A stretch of 64,000 nucleotides of DNA from Zoogloea sp. 1C4. GTDB taxonomy: Bacteria; Pseudomonadota; Gammaproteobacteria; Burkholderiales; Rhodocyclaceae. Shown here one piece after another: positions 26,540 to 38,951 of this stretch; position 1 is the stretch's first letter, and the number at the start of each line of letters is the position of its first letter. The notes under the pieces are model-generated. The model was not told where the DNA came from, did not search any database, and saw only the letters and a list, made by a program, of their open reading frames with translations. A program made the position numbers and the translations under genes. Where the stretch lies: NCBI RefSeq assembly GCF_009469605.1, contig NZ_SSXU01000001.1, positions 62,001 through 126,000 of the forward strand. Reading direction: 5' to 3'.

Positions 26540-27811
26540 ATGCTGTTCTCCCTGCCGTTTGAACCGCGCCAGCTCGAAGCCCTCGCCCTCGCCACCGCAA
26601 TCGGCCTCTTGATGGGTCTCGAGCGCGAACGCCGACCCGCAGCCCGCGCGGGCGTGCGCACCTTCGGCCTTACTGGCCTGCTCGGCGCCCTGTCGGCGCT
26701 GCTGGCCGAACTGCTGACCACGCCGGCCTTCATCGTCGCCGGCTTCGTGCTGGTGGCGGTGATGATCATCTCCGCCAACCTCCGCCAGGCCGAGCCCGAC
26801 GACGATCCCGGCACCACCTCGGTGATCGCGCTGCTGGTGTGCTACAGCCTGGGCGCGATGGTGTGGCTGGGCCACGGGCGGCTGGCGGTGATGGCTGCGG
26901 TGGGCTCGACGATGCTGCTCTATTACAAGTCGGAACTGCGCGGCGTCGCGGCCCGGCTCACCGCCCAGGACTGGCGCTCGATCCTGCAGTTTTCGGTGCT
27001 GTCGCTGATCGTGCTGCCCATCCTGCCCAACCAGGGTTTCGGCCCCTACGAGGCGATCAACCCCCATCAGGTCTGGTTGATGGTGGTGCTGATCGCCGGG
27101 GTCAGCCTGGCCGGCTATGCGGCGCTGCGCTTCGTGGGCGCCCGCTACGGCGCGCCGCTGCTGGGGCTGCTGGGCGGGCTGGTGTCGAGCACCGCCACCA
27201 CGATGGTGTTCGCCCGCCACGCCCGGGAGAACCCGGCAATGGCCCCCACTGCAACGCTGGTGATCCTCCTCGCCAACCTCATCATGGTGGTGCGCATCCT
27301 CGGCATCGCCTGGGCCTTGTCCCAATCTGTGGTGCCGCTGCTCGCCGTGGGCTGCGGCCTGGCGGTTCTGATCGGAGGGGTGGTGATTGCGTTCAACTGG
27401 CGCCAGCTGGCCGGTCAGGGCGCGCTGCCGGTGCCGGAAACCCGCAACCCGACCGAACTCCGCGCCGCCCTCGGTTTCGGGCTGCTCTACGCCGGCGTGC
27501 TGCTGTGCGCCGCCTGGCTGTCGGACATCGCCGGGCGCGGCGGTCTTTACCTGCTGGCCTTCGTCTCCGGGCTCACCGACGTGGACGCCATCACCCTGTC
27601 CACCCTGCGCCTGCTGAGCGTGGGCAAGCTCGACGCTACCCCCGCCGCCGTGGCCATCCTTCTGGCGATGCTGGCCAATCTGGCGTTCAAGTCGACCCTC
27701 GCCTTCACCCTTGGCGGCAGCATCCTTGGCCGGCGCGTCGTGGGCGGGATGCTGGCCGTGGGCGCCGGAATCGCCGGTGGCATCGCATGGTTGGCGCACA
27801 CCTCCCTATAA
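26540..27811 (+). CDS. MgtC/SapB-DUF4010 multi-pass membrane protein
   Basis: 423 residues, hydrophobic almost throughout with some twelve membrane segments. The N-terminal part has the MgtC/SapB signature (ALATAIGLLMGLERERR, then AGVRTFGLTGLLGAL). The second half matches DUF4010 (LGGLVSSTATTMVFARHARE; GLTDVDAITLSTLRL; NLAFKSTLAF). MgtC proteins modulate Mg2+/phosphate-related ATPases and intramacrophage growth in some pathogens; for this long fused type the transported or regulated substrate is unknown. Divergent from ispD, 42 bases before amrB. Confidence 0.88.
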   Translation: MLFSLPFEPRQLEALALATAIGLLMGLERERRPAARAGVRTFGLTGLLGALSALLAELLTTPAFIVAGFVLVAVMIISANLRQAEPDDDPGTTSVIALLVCYSLGAMVWLGHGRLAVMAAVGSTMLLYYKSELRGVAARLTAQDWRSILQFSVLSLIVLPILPNQGFGPYEAINPHQVWLMVVLIAGVSLAGYAALRFVGARYGAPLLGLLGGLVSSTATTMVFARHARENPAMAPTATLVILLANLIMVVRILGIAWALSQSVVPLLAVGCGLAVLIGGVVIAFNWRQLAGQGALPVPETRNPTELRAALGFGLLYAGVLLCAAWLSDIAGRGGLYLLAFVSGLTDVDAITLSTLRLLSVGKLDATPAAVAILLAMLANLAFKSTLAFTLGGSILGRRVVGGMLAVGAGIAGGIAWLAHTSL

Positions 27812-27812
27812 T
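27807..27812 (+). promoter_or_regulatory. Candidate -10 box before amrB
   Basis: A perfect TATAAT lies at the end of the preceding gene, about 40 bases before the amrB start. No convincing -35 hexamer is at 16-18 bp upstream, so this is only suggestive. A transcript from here would make amrB-amrA-amrS its own operon. Confidence 0.3.
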
Positions 27813-27853
27813 GGGATCAAGCTTCGCTCCAGCATTCAAGGCAAGAGGAAATC

Positions 27854-28672
27854 ATGGCTCAAGCGTCACAGCGTCTGCCGGCCGTCGCCGGACTGTTCTA
27901 CCCGGCCGACCCCCACAGTCTTCACGCCCAGATTTCGGGCTACCTGGCCAGCGCGATGCCCGCCGAAGTCGTGCATTCGCCCAAGGCCATCATCGTGCCC
28001 CACGCGGGCTACATCTACTCCGGCGCGGTGGCCGCCAGCGCCTATGCCGAGCTCGTCCTGCGCCGCGACGTGATCCGCCGGGTGCTGATCCTCTGCCCCA
28101 CTCACCGGGTCGCGGTGCGCGGGATGGCCGTCCCCGCCGCCCAATCCTTCGTCACGCCTCTGGGCGCGGTGGCCGTCGACCGCGCCGCCTGGCTCGCCGC
28201 CCGCGAGCTGCCCGGCGTGCTGGTGGATGACCGCCCCCACGCCGAAGAGCACGCCATCGAAGTCCAGCTGCCCTTCCTGCAATCCACCCTCGATCACTTC
28301 GAGATCCTGCCTATCGCCGTCGGCCAGGTGGACCCGAACCTCGTCGCGCGGCTGCTCGAAACCCTGTGGGGCGGGCCCGAGACGCTGATCGTCATCAGCT
28401 CCGATCTGTCTCACTACCACCCCTACCGCCAGGCCCAGTGGCGCGACAAGGCCACCATCGCGATGATCGCCCAGCTCGACCCGCACCTGGACGGCGAGCA
28501 GGCCTGTGGCGCCGGTGCCATCAACGGGCTGCTGATCGCCGCCCAACGCCATCATCTCGCGCCCCACCTGCTTGATCTGCGCAACTCCGGCGACACCGCC
28601 GGCGACCGCGACCGGGTGGTCGGCTACGCCTCCCTCGCCTTTGCCGAAGACCGCAACCATGCCCAGCACTGA
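27854..28672 (+). CDS. amrB: AmmeMemoRadiSam system protein B (MEMO1 family)
   Basis: 272 residues of the Memo/LigB-like dioxygenase-related fold: AVAGLFYPADP at the start, IVPHAGYIYSG (metal-type His), a central EEHAIEVQLPFLQ, SSDLSHYHPY and GAGAIN. It has a strong ribosome site (AAGAGG, 7 bases before ATG). It overlaps amrA by 14 bases and is the first of a complete amrB-amrA-amrS set. The exact reaction of this conserved trio is unsettled; the radical-SAM member suggests a modification reaction. Confidence 0.93.
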   Translation: MAQASQRLPAVAGLFYPADPHSLHAQISGYLASAMPAEVVHSPKAIIVPHAGYIYSGAVAASAYAELVLRRDVIRRVLILCPTHRVAVRGMAVPAAQSFVTPLGAVAVDRAAWLAARELPGVLVDDRPHAEEHAIEVQLPFLQSTLDHFEILPIAVGQVDPNLVARLLETLWGGPETLIVISSDLSHYHPYRQAQWRDKATIAMIAQLDPHLDGEQACGAGAINGLLIAAQRHHLAPHLLDLRNSGDTAGDRDRVVGYASLAFAEDRNHAQH

Positions 28673-29228
28673 CAACCCCCTCGGCCGCGTCCTCCTCAGC
28701 CAGGCCCGCAAGGCCATCGCCGACGCCCTCGGCCTACCTGCCCCGGCAACCTTCGACGATCCGCAGCTGGCCCAGCGCGGCGCCACCTTCGTCACCCTCA
28801 CCATCGATGGCGAACTCCGCGGCTGCATCGGCAGCCTCAACGCCCACCGGGCGCTGGGTGTCGATGTGGTCGAGAACGCCCGCGCCGCGGCCTTCTCCGA
28901 CCCGCGCTTCCCGCCCCTGTCGGCCGACGAATTCGGCAAGGTGCGTGTCGAGGTATCGCTCCTCAGCGCACCTGAGTTCCTCGAATTCCGCGACGAAGCC
29001 GACGCCCTCGCCCAGATCCGCCCGGGCGTCGATGGCGTGATCTTCTTCAACGGCTGCCAGAAGGCCACCTTCCTGCCCCAGGTGTGGGATCAGCTGCCCG
29101 ACAAGGCCAGCTTCATGGCCGCCCTTAAGCAGAAGGCCCGGCTGCCCGTGGATTTCTGGGGGCCCAACGTGATGATCGCGGTGTATCAGGTCCAGAAGTG
29201 GTACGAGCCGCCACCCAGCCGGGAGTGA
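28659..29228 (+). CDS. amrA: AmmeMemoRadiSam system protein A (AMMECR1 family)
   Basis: 189 residues from the ATG at 28659 inside the end of amrB; the longer upstream frame is an amrB overlap. The AMMECR1 signature is present: TIDGELRGCIGSL, then SDPRFPPLSADEF, then VDGVIFFNG. Human AMMECR1 is a homologue. It is translationally coupled to amrB and followed 4 bases later by amrS. Confidence 0.92.
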   Translation: MPSTDNPLGRVLLSQARKAIADALGLPAPATFDDPQLAQRGATFVTLTIDGELRGCIGSLNAHRALGVDVVENARAAAFSDPRFPPLSADEFGKVRVEVSLLSAPEFLEFRDEADALAQIRPGVDGVIFFNGCQKATFLPQVWDQLPDKASFMAALKQKARLPVDFWGPNVMIAVYQVQKWYEPPPSRE

Positions 29229-29232
29229 GATC

Positions 29233-30312
29233 ATGACCGACCATCCCGCCCGCTACTGGCATCCGCTGCCCGACGGCCGCCTCCAGTGCGACCTGTGCCC
29301 GCGGGATTGCCGGCTCCACGAAGGCCAGCGCGGCGCCTGCTTCGTGCGCCAGATGGTCGATGGAAAAATGGTGCTCACCACCTACGGGCGCAGCTCCGGC
29401 TTCTGCATCGACCCCATCGAGAAGAAGCCCCTCAACCACTTCTACCCGGGCAGCAGTGTGCTGTCCTTCGGCACCGCCGGCTGCAACCTGGCCTGCAAGT
29501 TCTGCCAGAACTGGGACATCTCCAAGAGCCGCGACATGGACCGGCTGATGGACTCCGCCGGCCCGGCCGACATCGCCGCCGCGGCCGCCCGCCACCACTG
29601 CCGCAGCGTGGCCTACACCTACAACGACCCGGTGATCTTCGCCGAGTACGCCATCGACACCGCCGTGGCCTGCCATGAAAAAGGCATCGCCAACGTGGCG
29701 GTCACCGCCGGCTACATCCATCCGGACGCCCGGCGCGACTTCTTCGCGGTGATGGACGCCGCCAACGTGGACCTCAAAGCCTTCACCGACGACTTCTATG
29801 TTCACCAGTGCGGCGCGCACCTCACGCCGGTGCTCGACACCCTCGCCTGGCTCCACCACGACACCGACGTGTGGGTCGAGATCACCACGCTCTTGATCCC
29901 CGGCCTCAACGATTCCGACGCCGAGCTCACCCAGCTCAGCCAGTGGATCGCCACCGAACTGGGCCCCGACGTGCCGCTCCACTTCACCGCCTTCCACCCG
30001 GACTACAAGCTCGACCAGATCCCCGCCACGCCACCCGCCACCCTCACCCGCGCCCGGCGCATCGCCCGGGACGCCGGCCTGCGTTACGTCTACACCGGCA
30101 ACGTGCACGACCCCGACGGCAGCTCAACCTACTGCCCCGGCTGCGGCCAGGTGGTCATCGAGCGCGACTGGTACGCCATCGGCGCTTACCGGCTCGACGC
30201 CCACGGCGCGTGTGCGGCCTGCGGCACGCCGGTCGCCGGGCGCTTTGCCGAATTCCGCGGGGCTTTCGGGCCGCGCCGTGTACCAGTGCACATCCACGCC
30301 CAGAACGGGTGA
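29233..30312 (+). CDS. amrS: AmmeMemoRadiSam system radical SAM enzyme
   Basis: 359 residues. The radical-SAM CxxxCxxC motif (Cys84, Cys88, Cys91, in GCNLACKFCQNW) should hold the 4Fe-4S cluster that cleaves S-adenosylmethionine. Extra Cys pairs lie at the N-terminus (CDLCPRDC) and near the C-terminus (TYCPGCG and CAACGTP), suggesting additional metal binding. It resembles pyruvate-formate-lyase-activating-type enzymes. It completes the amrB-amrA-amrS operon; substrate unknown. Confidence 0.94.
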   Translation: MTDHPARYWHPLPDGRLQCDLCPRDCRLHEGQRGACFVRQMVDGKMVLTTYGRSSGFCIDPIEKKPLNHFYPGSSVLSFGTAGCNLACKFCQNWDISKSRDMDRLMDSAGPADIAAAAARHHCRSVAYTYNDPVIFAEYAIDTAVACHEKGIANVAVTAGYIHPDARRDFFAVMDAANVDLKAFTDDFYVHQCGAHLTPVLDTLAWLHHDTDVWVEITTLLIPGLNDSDAELTQLSQWIATELGPDVPLHFTAFHPDYKLDQIPATPPATLTRARRIARDAGLRYVYTGNVHDPDGSSTYCPGCGQVVIERDWYAIGAYRLDAHGACAACGTPVAGRFAEFRGAFGPRRVPVHIHAQNG

Positions 30313-30358
30313 CGCATTCCCTTGTCCACCGGCAAGGGCCCATGCGATCGTCCCGCCC

Positions 30359-31030
30359 ATGATGAAACTGCGCCACACCGAACTCAGCATCCCGGCCGGC
30401 CCCGTCTGGCTGGAAGCGCTCCAGGCCCACGCGCCGGACAGCGCCGGGCTGATCGTCATCGCCCAGACCGCCGTGGGCAACCACCGGGAATCCCGCGAGG
30501 CCCACTTCGCCCAGCGCCTGCAGGACGCCGGTTTCTCGACGCTGATCTTCGACCTGCTCACCCGCTACGAAGAAAACCGCGACCCGGACACCCGCTACAA
30601 CACGCCGCTCCTCGGCCAGCGCATCAACGCCCTGTTTGAATGGCTGCGCCACCAGCCGCCGCTTGTCGAACTGCCGATCGGCCTAGTGGCCAGCGGCACC
30701 GGCAGCGCCGCCGCCATCCGCGCCATCGCCCGCGAGCCCGAGATGATCGGCGCCTTCGTGTGCCGCGGCGGACGGCCGGGCCTCGCCGGCATCACGCCGC
30801 TACGCCAGGTCGCCTGCCCGACCCTGATGATCGTCGGCAGCCACGACGAGAACCTGCCCAACGTGCGCCAGGCCTTCGACCTGATCGGCGGCCGCAAGAC
30901 GTGGCGCTCGATTGCCGGCACCGACGAATTCTTCCGCGAACCCGGCGCCCTCGACGCCGCAGCCACCCTGGCCATCGAGTGGTTCCGCGCCCATCTCGAA
31001 CGCAAACCGGCCCAGCAGGGCGCAGCCTGA
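30359..31030 (+). CDS. Dienelactone hydrolase-like alpha/beta hydrolase, catalytic His apparently lost
   Basis: 223 residues with the alpha/beta hydrolase layout: SAGLIVIAQ (first strands), FSTLIFDLLTRYEE, a nucleophile-elbow-like VASGTGSAAA, and the acid strand LMIVGSHDENLP. Relatives usually end with a His in a T-H-L-F-x-E-P-G context; here the aligned stretch reads GTDEFFREPGAL, so the His is absent. The first Gly of the usual G-x-S-x-G is also replaced by Ala. It may be inactive or have a shifted function. The start is ATG-ATG at 30359/30362. It follows amrS by 46 bases in the same direction. Confidence 0.78.
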   Translation: MMKLRHTELSIPAGPVWLEALQAHAPDSAGLIVIAQTAVGNHRESREAHFAQRLQDAGFSTLIFDLLTRYEENRDPDTRYNTPLLGQRINALFEWLRHQPPLVELPIGLVASGTGSAAAIRAIAREPEMIGAFVCRGGRPGLAGITPLRQVACPTLMIVGSHDENLPNVRQAFDLIGGRKTWRSIAGTDEFFREPGALDAAATLAIEWFRAHLERKPAQQGAA

Positions 31031-31085
31031 AGCCGCCGGACGCGTTACTTTTAAAACTAAATTTGTTTTATTTGAAACAGACGAT

Positions 31086-31507
31086 TTAAAGGCTGCGGCT
31101 CATCGTCCGGTGGGGCAAGCCGGCTTCTTCGTATTCCTCGCCTTCGGGCACGAAGCCGAAGCGCGCGTAAAAGCCCAGCGCGTGGGTCTGGGCGTTGAGC
31201 ACCACCCGCGCCATGCCACGACGCTTCGCCTCGTCGATCAGCGCCTGCAGCAGCAGCGCGCCCACACCCCGACCGCGCCAGCCGGCCAGCACCGCCATCC
31301 GCCCGATGTGGCCATCGGGCAGCAGCCGGCCGGTGCCGACGGCTTCGTCGCCCGCCAGCGCCACCGCGTGGCACGACAGCGGGTCGAACTCGTCCAGCTC
31401 CAGCTCGACCGGCACCTTCTGTTCATCCACGAAGACCGTGAAGCGGATCGGCGAAGCCTGGGCCGACAGCTCGCCCCAGCTGCCCAGCCGGACCGCCAGC
31501 GCCGCGC

Positions 31508-31511
<4 letters not shown>
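31086..31511 (-). CDS. GNAT family N-acetyltransferase
   Basis: 141 residues from a GTG at 31511 that overlaps the stop of the upstream L,D-transpeptidase gene (GTGA). Acetyl-CoA binding motif A is IGRMAVLAGWRGRGVGALLLQ, and LNAQTHALGFYARFGFVPEGEEYEEAGLPH is the usual C-terminal half of the ElaA-like/YjcF-like GNAT group (stretch given in part: ALGFYARFGF). FTVFVDEQKVP near the N-terminus also fits. Substrate unknown. Confidence 0.87.
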
Positions 31512-35531
<4,020 letters not shown>

Positions 35532-35555
35532 ACCCGCCGCCAGCGGGCCTTGGTT

Positions 35556-36056
35556 TCAGAGCAGGACCGGGCGATCCGGCAGTTCGTTGGGGTTGTCGGG
35601 CCGGGCCGGGAAAGGCCCCGCGAGCAGATCGCCCACGGCACGCACCGCTTCAACCGATCCCTCGCCAAAACGCCCGTCTCGAAAGGCCGCCTCCATCGTG
35701 CGGCACACGCCGTCCCAGGCGGCCTGGGGCACGCGCCGGGCAATGCCGCGGTCGGCGACGATCTCCACCTGGCGGTCCAGCCACTGCACATAGATCAGCA
35801 CGCCGGTGTTCTCTTCGGTGTCCCACACCCGAAGGCGCGAGAACACCTCCACGGCCCGCTCCCGGGCCGTAGCGTCGCGCATAAGCTCAGGCAGATCCAG
35901 CCCCGCCTCGACGGCAAAGCGGATCTCGCCCCGGTGGCGCGCTTCGGAAGCCGCAACCGCCGCGTCGATGGCAGCCATCACATCCGGCGTAAACGTACGG
36001 CCGAGCACCCATGAGGGCGTGAAGAGATGACGAAGCACGCGTCCGATCCGCATCAC
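35556..36056 (-). CDS. TPM domain protein, cytoplasmic-type partner of lemA cluster
   Basis: 166 residues with the TPM (YgcG-like) fold: TGVLIYVQWLDRQVEIVADRGIA is the conserved core (shown here as GVLIYVQWLDRQVEIVADR). No signal peptide or clear membrane segment. It overlaps the larger TPM gene upstream by 4 bases and is the third gene of a lemA-TPM-TPM unit. A role in envelope stress or photosystem-like repair is known for some TPM proteins but not for this type. Confidence 0.85.
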   Translation of the reverse strand: MMRIGRVLRHLFTPSWVLGRTFTPDVMAAIDAAVAASEARHRGEIRFAVEAGLDLPELMRDATARERAVEVFSRLRVWDTEENTGVLIYVQWLDRQVEIVADRGIARRVPQAAWDGVCRTMEAAFRDGRFGEGSVEAVRAVGDLLAGPFPARPDNPNELPDRPVLL

Positions 36057-36934
36057 CAGCCTCCCGACGCGCCGCCGCCGCCAAAACCGCCACCACCGCC
36101 CGACCAGCCGCCGCCACCTCCACGACCGCCAAATCCCCCGCCAAAACCACCGCCGATGGTCGGCCCGCCGCCGATACGCCCTGCACCGCCGCTACCGGCG
36201 ACCAGCGAGAAGATAAACGCCAGGACCGCGCCCACCGCGCCCACCAGCAGCACGCTGGTCAGCGTCCAGGCGCCAACCCCGACGATCCCTGCCGCGATGG
36301 TCGAACCCAGCAGACGGCCAAAGATGGCCTTCAGCACGCTGCCAACGACCAGTGTGAAGATGATGCCGAACACCAGCGCTTCTTCCAGCCCCATCTGCTG
36401 GTCATCGGCACCGGCAGCGCTGGGCGCGGGCGCCGGCAGCGCCTCGCCGTTGATCCGGGCGACCAGCGCCGCAACGCCAGCCTCGATGCCGCCGGGGAAA
36501 TCCCCGGCCTTGAAACGCGGCGCCACCACCTCGGCGACGATCCGCTTGGCGATGGCGTCGGGCACCGCGCCTTCCAGCCCGTAGCCGACCTCGACGCGCA
36601 TCCGCCGGTCGTCCCGGGCGACGATGAAGAGCACGCCGTCGTCGACGCCCTTGCGCCCCAGCCGCCAGGCTTCCGCCACGCGCAGGGAATAGGACTCGAT
36701 GGGTTCGGGTCGGGTCGTGGAAACGATGAGCACCGCCAGCTGGGCGCCCTTGTCCTTTTCCAGCTGGACAAGCTGCGACTCCAGCGCCTGCCGCCGGTCT
36801 TCGGGCAGCAGGCCGACGGTGTCGGTGACATGGGCGCTGAGCGCCGGAACCGGCTGCAGCTCCTGGGCAAAAGCCAGCCCGAAAAGCCCGAGCCACAGCC
36901 CCGCCAGCAGTCCGATCACGCGCGCCAGCGCCAC
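36053..36934 (-). CDS. YgcG-type TPM domain protein with Gly-rich tail
   Basis: 293 residues. A signal peptide spans about residues 1-23 (LIGLLAGLWLGLFGLAFA), then a periplasmic TPM domain (VTDTVGLLPEDRRQALESQL; GVDDGVLFIVARDDRRMRVE; VGYGLEG). Two or three hydrophobic segments lie near residues 180-250, and the C-terminal tail is almost only Gly with some Ser and Trp. This is the normal YgcG architecture. It lies 22 bases after lemA. Confidence 0.9.
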   Translation of the reverse strand: MALARVIGLLAGLWLGLFGLAFAQELQPVPALSAHVTDTVGLLPEDRRQALESQLVQLEKDKGAQLAVLIVSTTRPEPIESYSLRVAEAWRLGRKGVDDGVLFIVARDDRRMRVEVGYGLEGAVPDAIAKRIVAEVVAPRFKAGDFPGGIEAGVAALVARINGEALPAPAPSAAGADDQQMGLEEALVFGIIFTLVVGSVLKAIFGRLLGSTIAAGIVGVGAWTLTSVLLVGAVGAVLAFIFSLVAGSGGAGRIGGGPTIGGGFGGGFGGRGGGGGWSGGGGGFGGGGASGGW

Positions 36935-36956
36935 GGCGGGATACGCCTTGCCGGGC

Positions 36957-37574
36957 TTACTGAGCCGGCTTGGCCGGAGCCGCCGGCGCGCCGAAATTGA
37001 CCTTGGGCGCTTCGCTGATGGCGGCTTCGTTCTCCACCGAGAAGTTGGCCTTCGGCTTGGCGCCGACCACCATCGCGGTGAGGTTGTTGGGGAAGGTACG
37101 CACCGTCACGTTGTAATCCTGCACCGCCTTGATGTAGCGGTTGCGGGCCACGGTGATGCGGTTCTCGGTGCCTTCGAGCTGAGCCTGAAGGTCGCGGAAG
37201 TTCGCGTCGGCCTTGAGGTTGGGGTAGTTCTCGGTCACCACCAGCAGGCGCGACAGCGCACCGGAAAGGTCTCCCTGGGCCTTCTGGAACTTGGCCATGG
37301 CTTCCGGATCATTCACTAACTCCGGCGTCACCTTCATCCCCGCCACGTTGGCGCGGGCTTCGGTCACCTGGGTCAGCACTTCCTTTTCGTGGGAGGCGTA
37401 GCCCTGGACGACCTGCACGAGGTTCGGGATCAGATCGGCCCGACGCTTGTACTGGTTGAGCACCTCGGACCAGGACGCATTGACCTGTTCGTCGTTGATC
37501 TGGATCTGGTTGTAGCCGCAGCCTGACAGAAGCAGCAGCGAGAGGATCATCGACAGGAAAAGCTTGATACGCAT
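36957..37574 (-). CDS. lemA: LemA family lipoprotein
   Basis: 205 residues. A lipoprotein signal ends in LLSGC (Cys at about 19). The mature part is a helical LemA domain (ASWSEVLNQYKRRADLIPNL; RNRYIKAVQDYNVTVRTFPNN). The C-terminus is Ala/Pro/Lys-rich. LemA homologues are membrane proteins usually encoded with TPM proteins, as here. The ATG at 37574 has a good ribosome site (GAGGA). Molecular function is not established. Confidence 0.93.
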   Translation of the reverse strand: MRIKLFLSMILSLLLLSGCGYNQIQINDEQVNASWSEVLNQYKRRADLIPNLVQVVQGYASHEKEVLTQVTEARANVAGMKVTPELVNDPEAMAKFQKAQGDLSGALSRLLVVTENYPNLKADANFRDLQAQLEGTENRITVARNRYIKAVQDYNVTVRTFPNNLTAMVVGAKPKANFSVENEAAISEAPKVNFGAPAAPAKPAQ

Positions 37575-37683
37575 GGTGTGTCCTCGTCAGGAAAAAGTGT
37601 CTGAAGCCAAAGCTCGATCAACCATTCTAGCGACTCGGGATAAACCCAAGGTACCGCCCATCCGACGCCATCAAATCTTGCAA

Positions 37684-38502
37684 TCAGACTGCATCGGCCT
37701 TCAGACGTTTCATCGTTGCCCGGGCAAAACACAAGTCTTCCCACGCCTTGGCCTTGTCAGCCAGATTACGCAGCAGATAGGCCGGATGGTAAGTGACCAC
37801 CACCGGAATGCCGCCGAACTCGAACAGCTTGCCCCGCGCTGCGGCGATCCGGACCTCCTGGTTGAGCAGCGCCTGGGCCGCCGGACGGCCGAGGGCGACG
37901 ATCAGCCGCGGCTTGATCAACGCAATCTGGCGCTCGAGATACGGGAAGCACGCCGCAAGCTCGTCGGTCTCCGGCGTGCGGTTGTTGGGCGGACGGCACT
38001 TGACCGCGTTGCCGATGTACACGTCGTTGCCCCGTGCCAGGCCGATGCTCGCCAGCATGTTGTCGAGCAGCCGCCCGGCCTGGCCGACGAAGGGTTCGCC
38101 CCGCTCGTCCTCCTCGGCGCCCGGCCCCTCGCCCACGAAAAGCCAGTCCGCCTGCCGGTCGCCCACGCCGGGCACGGCCTGCTTGCGGCGTTTGCACAGG
38201 GCGCAGGCGTCGCACTCGCGGATGCGGGCCTCGAGATCATCCCAACCCAGCCCGGCGATGTCGCCAACCGGTGCCGGACGTCGCGCCGGCGCTTCGGCGG
38301 GCTCCGCATCAGGCGGAACAAAACGCGCCAGCGGCACCGGCCTGGATGCAGGAGCCGGCGCAGAAACGGGCGCGGCGACGACCGGCTCGGGCACGGGCGC
38401 GGATGGTTCGGGTTGCGCTTCCTCGACCGGCTCGGCGCCGCGCAGCCGCCACAGGGGCGCCAGCCCCATCTCCCGGAGGATCGCGTCACGGCGTCGGGTC
38501 AC
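37684..38502 (-). CDS. Family 4 uracil-DNA glycosylase
   Basis: 272 residues. A Pro/Ala-rich linker of about 80 residues precedes the catalytic domain. The iron-sulfur Cys cluster begins with CDACALCKRR; GEGPGAEEDERGEPFVGQAG and NAVKCRPPNNRTP are catalytic-site motifs, and VTYHPAYLLR is the terminal one. It removes uracil from DNA. It overlaps rimI by 4 bases, forming the tsaB-rimI-udg order common in proteobacteria. Confidence 0.93.
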   Translation of the reverse strand: MTRRRDAILREMGLAPLWRLRGAEPVEEAQPEPSAPVPEPVVAAPVSAPAPASRPVPLARFVPPDAEPAEAPARRPAPVGDIAGLGWDDLEARIRECDACALCKRRKQAVPGVGDRQADWLFVGEGPGAEEDERGEPFVGQAGRLLDNMLASIGLARGNDVYIGNAVKCRPPNNRTPETDELAACFPYLERQIALIKPRLIVALGRPAAQALLNQEVRIAAARGKLFEFGGIPVVVTYHPAYLLRNLADKAKAWEDLCFARATMKRLKADAV

Positions 38503-38951
38503 AGGGGCAGCCTCATCACCAGCGCGTCCTCGCGACCGCCCGCCGCCGGGTAGTAGCCCTTGCGGCGTCCGATGGTCTCGAAACCGGCCCGCGCGTACAG
38601 CGCCAGCGCCGCAGCGTTGGACGGGCGCACTTCAAGAAAAAGCTGGGTCGCGCCCGCCTCCCGGGCGGTGCTTGCCAGATGATCGAGGAGCCGCCGGCCA
38701 AGCCCGCCCCGCTGACGATCGGCCACGACGCTGATGTTGAGGATGTGGGCTTCATCGATCACCCGCATCAGCACCGCGTAGCCCACCGGCTCCGCGTCGT
38801 CGAACATCATCCAGCAGCTGTAACCGGCCGACATGGAATCGGAGAAATTGCCCTCCGACCAGGGGAACGGGTAAAGCACCCGGTCCTGGGCGGCGACCCA
38901 GTCCAGGTCGGATTCCTGCATCGGCACGAAGCGAAAATCGCCAACGGTCAT
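38499..38951 (-). CDS. rimI: Ribosomal protein S18 alanine N-acetyltransferase
   Basis: 150 residues of the GNAT fold. Acetyl-CoA motif ADRQRGGLGRRLLDHL and the RimI-type pattern VRPSNAAALALYARAGFETIGRRKGYYP (seen as NAAALALYARAGFE) are clear. It acetylates the N-terminal Ala of S18 and perhaps other proteins. It overlaps tsaB and the glycosylase gene by 4 bases at either end. Confidence 0.94.
   Translation of the reverse strand: MTVGDFRFVPMQESDLDWVAAQDRVLYPFPWSEGNFSDSMSAGYSCWMMFDDAEPVGYAVLMRVIDEAHILNISVVADRQRGGLGRRLLDHLASTAREAGATQLFLEVRPSNAAALALYARAGFETIGRRKGYYPAAGGREDALVMRLPL

Noticed and set aside
26414-27799. A 461-codon minus-strand Gln/His/Gly-rich frame
   Set aside because: It is the shadow of the MgtC/DUF4010 membrane protein, which shows family motifs.
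37620-37650. Promoter for lemA (a TAGAAT-like box with a TTGGGT-like box)
   Set aside because: The spacer is only about 14 bases and the -35 match is poor.
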